Assembly (NCBI GenBank): GCA_910576125.1
Contig: CAJTHM010000003.1
Span: forward strand, 248,001 to 312,000
Length of the DNA: 64,000 bases
Direction of reading: 5' to 3'
Source of the DNA: Lachnospiraceae bacterium
GTDB taxonomy: Bacteria; Bacillota; Clostridia; Lachnospirales; Lachnospiraceae
A model generated the notes under the pieces. The model ran no database searches. It had not been told where the DNA came from and worked only from the letters and a program-made list of their open reading frames with translations. The translations under genes were made by a program, and so were the position numbers. Positions 57,982-64,000 of this stretch are shown here, piece by piece; positions within the stretch are counted from its first letter, which is position 1, and every line of letters begins with the position of its first letter.

Positions 57982-59103
57982 ATGAATTTGTACGAGAAAA
58001 AAGAGGCATGCTGCGGCTGCAGCGCCTGCGCGGATATCTGTCCTGCAGGCGCGGTTCGTATGGTTTCGGACGAGGAGGGCTTTCGGTATCCCCGGGTTGA
58101 CGAGGAAAAATGCGTCGACTGTAAGCAATGCACGCAGGTCTGTCCCATAAAAGGAGCAGAACAGGGGAAACCGGAAAACCTTTATTTCGGAGTGCAGGCA
58201 AAGGACGATGCATTGCGGCATGGCAGTTCCTCCGGAGGCATGTTCCCGATTCTGGCAGAGTATGTATTCCGGCGCCGGGGGGTGGTCTGCGGGGCTGCGT
58301 TCAATGAGGATATGGAGGCTGTGCACAGGGAGGCCTGGAATGCGGAAGAGCTGGAGGCGCTGAAGAAGACGAAGTATGTGCAGAGCAATCCGGAGGGAAT
58401 CTACCGAAGCATACGGACACATCTGAAAGAAGACAGATGGGTGCTGTTCTGCGGGACGCCCTGCCAGGCCCATGCCCTGCGGCTTTTCCTGAAAGAGCCT
58501 TATCCCAAGCTGATTGTCGCGGCGCTGGTCTGCTATGGAGCGCCTTCCCCGGGAATATGGGCATCCTATGTGAAATATCTGGAGCGAAAATCCGGCGGAA
58601 AGATGACGCAATTCTATTTCAGAGATAAACGGAATAAAGATAACGGACATACCTGCTCCTATGTGGCAGGCGGCAGGGAGCAGGCGCACTCCTTGTATGG
58701 GGATGTGTATTGCAGAATGTATTTTGCGGACTATATCATACGGCCTTCCTGCCATGCCTGCAGATACTGCACCGTGGACAGGGACAGCGACTTCACCATC
58801 GGGGACTTCTGGGGCATCGGGAAAGTCAGGCCGGATCTGGAGGACGGAATGGGAACCTCCGTCGTCATACTGCACACGAAAAAGGCCCGGGAGATTTGGG
58901 AGCAGGTGAAGGACGGCCTGTATTGGTTTGCCTGTGAGGAAGAAGCGGCACTGCAGCCCAGGCTGAAAAGCCCAACCAAGCCAGCCAGGGGACGCAGGCG
59001 TTTCATGCATTTTTACAGGACACTGCCGTTTTCGGTATTCCGATTTGTTTTTATCGGCATCATGTCTTTCAGGACATTATGGCGAAGTGCATTGAAAAGA
59101 TGA
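57982..59103 (+). CDS. Coenzyme F420 hydrogenase beta-like iron-sulfur protein
   Basis: 373 residues from ATG 57982, 7 bases after AAGGGG; ATG 57976 is an alternative. N-terminal two-cluster ferredoxin domain (C-C-G-C-S-A-C-A-D-I-C-P and C-V-D-C-K-Q-C-T-Q-V-C-P), then the FrhB N- and C-terminal domains (G-S-S-S-G-G-M-F, F-C-G-T-P-C-Q-A). Members in polysaccharide loci are thought to be redox enzymes acting on sugar or linked groups; F420 itself is not made by these bacteria. Role here is unknown but surely linked to the pyruvyl-transferase-like neighbour. Confidence 0.85.
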   Translation: MNLYEKKEACCGCSACADICPAGAVRMVSDEEGFRYPRVDEEKCVDCKQCTQVCPIKGAEQGKPENLYFGVQAKDDALRHGSSSGGMFPILAEYVFRRRGVVCGAAFNEDMEAVHREAWNAEELEALKKTKYVQSNPEGIYRSIRTHLKEDRWVLFCGTPCQAHALRLFLKEPYPKLIVAALVCYGAPSPGIWASYVKYLERKSGGKMTQFYFRDKRNKDNGHTCSYVAGGREQAHSLYGDVYCRMYFADYIIRPSCHACRYCTVDRDSDFTIGDFWGIGKVRPDLEDGMGTSVVILHTKKAREIWEQVKDGLYWFACEEEAALQPRLKSPTKPARGRRRFMHFYRTLPFSVFRFVFIGIMSFRTLWRSALKR

Positions 59104-59116
59104 AAGGGAAAGAGCC

Positions 59117-60826
59117 ATGATTGAAATGTTCAAATATCTGACAGGAACGCTGGAGAAAAAGGAGCAGAGAATCTGGAAGCTGTACGCGTTTTTCGGCCTC
59201 ATAAGCCCAATCGTGGATATCTTCAGCTTCTCCGTAATCATTTATATCATCAACAAGGTGGTGCAGGAAAATCACGTATCCGATAGACTGATAGCATTTA
59301 CGCTTTTTATGGTGCTTCTCTCATTGCTGAAATGTCTCTTCGAACTATACAAGAGTAAAATCGCCAACCGCTTCATCTACAATGGCGCCCAGAAGCTGTC
59401 CATGAAAATCTATGAAATGCTGATCAAAGAGGAACTGATGGAGCACAACAAAAAGACCGCCATGCAGGCCCTGAACATGGTGCGCAACGACACCACCAGC
59501 TGCATCCAGATCATAGTGGACTGCATCGGAATCGTGGTAAATGGCATCACCATGGCGGGATATGCGGTTGTGCTGATCTACGTCTCCAAATGGGCAGGAC
59601 TGATCAGCAGCGCGGTGCTGCTGCTGCTCATGGCATTTGTGTTTTTCCGCACCCGCGCGCGGATGATTGTATATGGAGAAAAGAGCAGAACCTGTTCCAT
59701 CAAAGCCAATTCCCAAATCACCATCGCGTATGGTTCTTTCAAGGAGATGAAGATAGACGACCGCTCGGCATTCGTCCTGGGAAAATACAGAGATGCCAGC
59801 AACGACTACGCCCAGGTGCAGGGAGAGTACAAGTACAAGGTCAGCAGCATCGGCGTGATCTTGCAGAACTCCATCATGGCGGCCATGTTCGTGGTGCTGG
59901 CCGTGATTCTGGTGTTCGGCACGAACCTGGCCGCGATCCTTGCGCCCATGGTGGTGTACATCACGGCGCTGGTGCGGATGCTTCCCATGGCATACGGCGT
60001 CCTAAGCGGGATGAACAATGTGGAATTCGCCCGGAAGTCCTATGAGGCGGTGAAAGAGTGCATGGCGGGCTATGGGAAAATGAAGAAAGAGGAAGAGCGC
60101 AGCAGCCATATCCGCCGGAAGAAGCTGACCTTCAGGAAAGGGGTTTCCGTCAGGAACCTGACTTTCGGCTACAATGACAGGGCGAAGATATTCGAAGATG
60201 CTTCCGTCGATATCCCGGTGGGCTGTTCCATCGCCATCATCGGCGCTTCCGGCGCGGGCAAGACCACTTTCGTAGATCTGCTGCTGGGGCTTTTGAAGCC
60301 GCAGAGCGGCCATGTCTTCTTTGATGACTATGACATTGTAGAACACAGGGATTCGGAAGGCCCCTGCAGGGCCAGCATGGGCGAACTGGTGAGCTATATT
60401 CCCCAGACTGTGTACCTGAACGGAGAGACGATTCAGAATAATGTGGCTTTTTTTGAGGATGAGGGAGAGATTGATAAGGCAAAGGTGGAGGAATGCCTGA
60501 AATGCGCCCAGATTTGGGAGGATGTGATGCGGATGCCGGAGGGCGTACATACTTTGATCGGAGAGAACGGAACTGCCATATCCGGAGGTCAGCGTCAGAG
60601 GATCGCGCTGGCCAGGGCCCTGTACAAGGATTTTGAGCTTCTGGTCATGGACGAGGCCACCGCGGCGCTGGATATGGAGACGGAGATGGCAGTCATCGAT
60701 TCCATACGCCAGATTAAGGAGAACAAGACCCTGATTATGGTGACCCACCACATGAGCCTGGCCAATGAGTGCGATGTGATATACAGGATAGAGAATAAGA
60801 AAATCGTCCAGGTGAATAAAAAATGA
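59117..60826 (+). CDS. ABC exporter, fused membrane and ATPase domains
   Basis: 569 residues. Six membrane segments in 1-310, then an ATPase domain with Walker A G-A-S-G-A-G-K-T-T at 376-384, signature S-G-G-Q-R at 489-493 and Walker B L-L-V-M-D-E-A-T. This is an MsbA/PglK-type half exporter, probably a dimer, for lipid-linked glycans or peptides. Its place among glycosyltransferases points to a lipid-linked sugar substrate. Confidence 0.85.
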   Translation: MIEMFKYLTGTLEKKEQRIWKLYAFFGLISPIVDIFSFSVIIYIINKVVQENHVSDRLIAFTLFMVLLSLLKCLFELYKSKIANRFIYNGAQKLSMKIYEMLIKEELMEHNKKTAMQALNMVRNDTTSCIQIIVDCIGIVVNGITMAGYAVVLIYVSKWAGLISSAVLLLLMAFVFFRTRARMIVYGEKSRTCSIKANSQITIAYGSFKEMKIDDRSAFVLGKYRDASNDYAQVQGEYKYKVSSIGVILQNSIMAAMFVVLAVILVFGTNLAAILAPMVVYITALVRMLPMAYGVLSGMNNVEFARKSYEAVKECMAGYGKMKKEEERSSHIRRKKLTFRKGVSVRNLTFGYNDRAKIFEDASVDIPVGCSIAIIGASGAGKTTFVDLLLGLLKPQSGHVFFDDYDIVEHRDSEGPCRASMGELVSYIPQTVYLNGETIQNNVAFFEDEGEIDKAKVEECLKCAQIWEDVMRMPEGVHTLIGENGTAISGGQRQRIALARALYKDFELLVMDEATAALDMETEMAVIDSIRQIKENKTLIMVTHHMSLANECDVIYRIENKKIVQVNKK

Positions 60827-60930
60827 TGAAATTCCGAATAAAACCGTGCGGATGCATGAGTCAGAAGGACGGGCTGCTGTCCGAGTAGAGATGTGCGGAA
60901 GACAGACTGTGCGGGAGGGAACAGAGCGCG

Positions 60931-61935
60931 ATGGAAGAAAATAAATTTTGCAAGGGAAAGGTCTCCGTTGTCACGCCGGTCTACAACGGAGAGCAGCATC
61001 TGGCGGGAATGCTGGATTCGGTGCTGGCGCAGACCTATCCCGACATAGAGATGATACTGGTGGACGATGGCTCCTCGGACAGAACCCTGGCCGTGGCGGA
61101 GGGATACAGGGAGAAGTTCGCCGCCCGGGGCTACGGATACAGGATAGTGGCGGCGGAGCATGGGAATGCTTCCGCCGCGGTCAACAAAGGACTGCCCTAT
61201 GTGACAGGGGAATATCTGATCTGGCCGGACAGCGACGACGTGCTGGCTCGGGAGTCTGTGGAAAAACGTGTGGAGTTTCTGCAGGACCACCCGGAGTACC
61301 AATGTGTCCGTTCCCTGTCCTGGTATTTCAACGCAGGGACAGGGGAGAGGGCGGAGAAAGCTGATGAGCAGCAGGGCGACCTGGACAGGGAAGAGCTGTT
61401 CTGGGATATCCTGGAGTCCCGGACTTTTGTGTGCTGCGGCTGTTATATGCTGAAATCGGCCTCCTTTTTCGCCATCTATCCCGAAAGGCGGATACCGGAA
61501 TACGGCGTGGGCCAGAACTTCCAGATGCTGCTTCCCTTTATGTACCGCCATAAATGTCTTACAATCCGTGAGGAATTATACGGCGTAGCGGTTCGTGAGG
61601 GCAGCCATTCCAGGACGGCCCTCACCCGGGAGCAGGAGGAGAAAAAGTACAGCGATTACGAGAGCCTTGTGGACGAAATCGCGGAAATCTGCCGGATAGA
61701 GGACAGGGAGTCGAAAGAGCGGATAGCGTGCTGGAAAGCCAGGAGGCGCTACAGAATTTCGCTGAAATACAGACGGAAAAAAGAAGCCCGCACCGCGCTG
61801 CGCCTGTTGCGCCGATATGGGGATTTCAGCGCGGGCGAAGCAGTGAAGGAAATCATCTGGGCCTACTGTGTAAACGGCTGGGTGAAGGATAAAATATATC
61901 CAATCTATCGAAAAATATTTGTCCGCGGAAAGTGA
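60931..61935 (+). CDS. GT2 family glycosyltransferase
   Basis: 334 residues after GCGGGAGGGAACAGAGCGCG. V-V-T-P-V-Y-N-G-E, V-D-D-G-S-S-D and W-P-D-S-D-D identify GT2. The 104 bases between the exporter and this gene hold no gene. It converges with the next, minus-strand gene, 22 bases between stops. Confidence 0.85.
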   Translation: MEENKFCKGKVSVVTPVYNGEQHLAGMLDSVLAQTYPDIEMILVDDGSSDRTLAVAEGYREKFAARGYGYRIVAAEHGNASAAVNKGLPYVTGEYLIWPDSDDVLARESVEKRVEFLQDHPEYQCVRSLSWYFNAGTGERAEKADEQQGDLDREELFWDILESRTFVCCGCYMLKSASFFAIYPERRIPEYGVGQNFQMLLPFMYRHKCLTIREELYGVAVREGSHSRTALTREQEEKKYSDYESLVDEIAEICRIEDRESKERIACWKARRRYRISLKYRRKKEARTALRLLRRYGDFSAGEAVKEIIWAYCVNGWVKDKIYPIYRKIFVRGK

Positions 61936-61957
61936 AGCTCCGGGGAGGGATGCCATT

Positions 61958-63007
61958 TTACCTTTTTTGGAGATAGACATAGCTAATCCCGGAAATGAAT
62001 TTTACAATCAGACAGCATTTCAGGCGGAAGAAAGACACCAGAATCTTTCTGGGCAGGATGCCGGTTTTCCGATTATATGAAAACGCGTCTGTGTACATCC
62101 GGTTCCGCCGCATTTCCTGGCAGAGCTTACGGCTCTCCCGGTACTTCCGCGTGCTGTGGGGGCTGAAAATCTCCCTGATCAGGACATAGGTCAGGTTCTC
62201 CAGGGCATAGGAATAATAGTCCTGCTCCAGAGCGGCGAACATGCCGGAATTGTCCAGGACATCCCGGACAGCCTGCAGCAGGCGGGCATGGTTCTCGTGT
62301 AGCCATGGGCTGAAATGATGGGAAGAGGAGTCCCCGTGGACATCATAGAAATACACAGTCCTGGGGATGACCGCGCAGGATCCGGCTTTCAGCTGGTATT
62401 CCAGATTGAAGAGAAGATCCTCGCCGATTCTGATGTCCGGGGAGAAACGGATGGCGTATTGATCCAGGATGCTTTTTTTATAAGCCCTCGCACAGGGAGT
62501 GCGGAAGTCCGGGGCAAAGCCGTCGTCCAGAGGCAGAGGCGCCAGAATCCGCCGGATGAGCGGGAGCATCCCGTCCCCCTGATAACAGTGCGCTACGGCA
62601 GGCGTCCCCTTTGGAGCATCCGTATCGCGGGAAACCGTGGAAACATTGGAGGAGTGAATCGCGAACTGGAACAGGATGAAATCCATGTGCCGGTACTCGG
62701 GCCGGGCGACCAAGCTTAAAAAATCACCGGAAATGAAGTCGTCAGCATCCAGGAAAACAATCCATTCTCCCATGGCTTCACAGATGCCCCGATTCCTGGC
62801 CGCGGATACCCCCTGGTTCTTCTGGGTGATAAGGCGGATGCGGCTGTCCCTTTCCGCATACTCAGAGCAGATTTCAGGGCTTCTGTCAGAGGAGCCGTCA
62901 TTCACCAGAATGACTTCAAAGTCGCCGCAGGCGGAGGCCAGCACAGAATCGATGCAGCGGTTCAGGTAACGCTCCGTATTGTAAACAGGAATGATTACTG
63001 ATATCAA
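61958..63007 (-). CDS. GT2 family glycosyltransferase
   Basis: TTG at 63007, preceded on its strand by ACGAGGAGATATAT, gives a standard GT2 start (I-S-V-I-I-P-V-Y-N) and 349 residues; the ATG at 63034 adds nine unlikely residues and lies before the ribosome site. V-N-D-G-S-S-D and F-L-D-A-D-D are the donor motifs. It is divergent from the last gene. Confidence 0.85.
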   Translation of the reverse strand: MISVIIPVYNTERYLNRCIDSVLASACGDFEVILVNDGSSDRSPEICSEYAERDSRIRLITQKNQGVSAARNRGICEAMGEWIVFLDADDFISGDFLSLVARPEYRHMDFILFQFAIHSSNVSTVSRDTDAPKGTPAVAHCYQGDGMLPLIRRILAPLPLDDGFAPDFRTPCARAYKKSILDQYAIRFSPDIRIGEDLLFNLEYQLKAGSCAVIPRTVYFYDVHGDSSSHHFSPWLHENHARLLQAVRDVLDNSGMFAALEQDYYSYALENLTYVLIREIFSPHSTRKYRESRKLCQEMRRNRMYTDAFSYNRKTGILPRKILVSFFRLKCCLIVKFISGISYVYLQKR

Positions 63008-63104
63008 ATATATCTCCTCGTTTCCGTAAGACATTTATAATACATTTAATATAGTATATTTCCGTAAAAAAATCAATTGCCATATGGCAGACCGGAGGCA
63101 GGAA

Positions 63105-64000
63105 ATGTTCACATTTGTGGTCACATGCTATAATCAGGCGGATGTCGTTCCGTATATGCTGGAAAGCATCAAATATCAGATTGAGAAATTTGGGCAGGGA
63201 CAGGAGTTCCAGCTGATTGTCACAGACGATGGCTCCACAGACGACAGCTGCCGGGTCATCAACCGATGGATTGATGAAAACCAGGGGCTTTTTGCCAAAA
63301 CAGACAGGCTGTTCAGGGAAGAAAACGCGGGAATCTGCGTCAATTATGTGAATGCGCTGCGGCATGTGGAGGGGGAGCGGTTCGTGGCAGTGAATGGGGA
63401 TGACCTGATTGCCCCATACAATCTGTTCGATATCACGGCAAAGCTGGAGGAATATGACATGATATGCACCGCTTTTCTGAAATTCACAGGGGAAGGCGAT
63501 ATCATCAGATCATACAACACCTATCTGGAAGTGGCGCTGCAGCGTTTCATCCGGGGGAAGACGCTGTACCGTGCTATAAAACTCGGATTTCCGATTATGG
63601 GTACAGCCGTCTACAGGAAATCTCTATTGTCGGAAAGCGTGCTGGACTTCATCCTGGGTTTCCGGACGGTGAACGACAGGGCCTGTTTCCAGAAGATACT
63701 GGATGAGAATAGGGATATTAAAGTGTGTTATGTGAACCGTCCGATTATCCTTTATCGGATTTCCGCCACATCTATATCTAACTTCAACAGCCCTACCAGA
63801 ACCCTGCACAATCAGGAAGTGGCCAAATTATGCAGGATAGAGCGGGAAACGGAAAAATCGCCGGTATTTTGTCTGCTTCTCTTCCTGCAGGAGAAATCCG
63901 CCGCTTTTCGGATCAGTCCCGACTATTTCGTGAGGCTGTTTCGCTTTTTCTCTCCCTATTTTGCGATTATGCTCTGGCTGTACCTGCGGCATTACAGAGA
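63105..64000 (+). CDS. GT2 family glycosyltransferase (3' truncated)
   Basis: ATG 63105 follows ACCGGAGGCAGGAA; the frame is open to the end of the window (about 298 residues seen). F-V-V-T-C-Y-N-Q-A, V-T-D-D-G-S-T-D-D and V-N-G-D-D-L are GT2 motifs. The start of a further rightward set of polysaccharide genes. An in-frame ATG at 63084 lies ahead of the ribosome site and is unlikely. Confidence 0.85.
   Translation, partial: MFTFVVTCYNQADVVPYMLESIKYQIEKFGQGQEFQLIVTDDGSTDDSCRVINRWIDENQGLFAKTDRLFREENAGICVNYVNALRHVEGERFVAVNGDDLIAPYNLFDITAKLEEYDMICTAFLKFTGEGDIIRSYNTYLEVALQRFIRGKTLYRAIKLGFPIMGTAVYRKSLLSESVLDFILGFRTVNDRACFQKILDENRDIKVCYVNRPIILYRISATSISNFNSPTRTLHNQEVAKLCRIERETEKSPVFCLLLFLQEKSAAFRISPDYFVRLFRFFSPYFAIMLWLYLRHYR

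Noticed and set aside
1..64000. CRISPR arrays, tRNA or rRNA genes, IS elements
   Set aside because: No regular direct repeats with spacers, no cloverleaf sequences and no transposase were seen by eye on either strand.

Overview
The window looks like a Clostridia chromosome, most likely Lachnospiraceae. The grounds are strong AGGAGG ribosome sites, TTG/GTG starts, mid-range GC, and the protein families present. It has two parts: a prophage (about 1-39,900) and the start of a large exopolysaccharide locus (about 40,000-64,000). Both the left edge (a MuF head gene) and the right edge (a glycosyltransferase) cut through genes.

Prophage, late genes (1-24,700, all +). The order is that of a contractile-tailed phage: MuF protein, DUF2213 protease with an apparently nested scaffold, cement protein, major capsid, neck and connector genes, DUF3383 sheath, DUF3277 tube, tail-assembly chaperone with a -1 frameshift site, tape measure, baseplate hub, spike, wedge and J-like proteins, and tail-fibre genes. 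The tail module ends in a complete diversity-generating retroelement (DGR): a C-type-lectin-fold target protein with a 115-bp variable repeat, a 7-bp-stem hairpin with a GGTA loop, an Avd-like protein, a 115-bp template repeat and a reverse transcriptase. The two repeats differ at 16 positions, all of them adenines in the template. A lysis cassette follows: XhlA-like protein, small membrane protein, LLH-type holin and a two-enzyme endolysin with an internal start.

Prophage, middle and early genes (24,700-39,900). A short AT-rich stretch carries clustered GGACTGTCC palindromes, one minus-strand orphan gene and a strong promoter. After it comes a tightly coupled + strand run of small genes with a Rha antirepressor, NUMOD/HNH endonuclease, small HTH protein, Dam-type methylase, SSB, ParB-like protein, ASCH-like protein, a PAPS-reductase/DndC-like protein and several Cys-rich small proteins. 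Two almost identical promoters (25,886 and 30,423) suggest shared control. I see no integrase, CI-type repressor, terminase or portal; if present they lie left of the window.

Exopolysaccharide locus (40,000-64,000). A sigma-A-like promoter at 40,009 leads into a Gram-positive Pel-type operon. It has a PelD-like receptor fused to a degenerate SDR domain, a PelE-like protein, a large polytopic membrane protein, a DUF2194 (PelA-like) protein, PelF and PelG. Continuing on the same strand are a DUF2304 protein, GT4 and GT2 enzymes and a DUF4874/DUF4832 protein, which converges on a secreted minus-strand paralogue. Beyond that lie GT2 enzymes, a pyruvyl-transferase-family protein, an FrhB-like iron-sulfur protein and an ABC exporter. 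Together they look able to make, modify and export one or more surface polysaccharides, with the Pel part plausibly controlled by cyclic di-GMP through an RxxD motif in the PelD-like protein.
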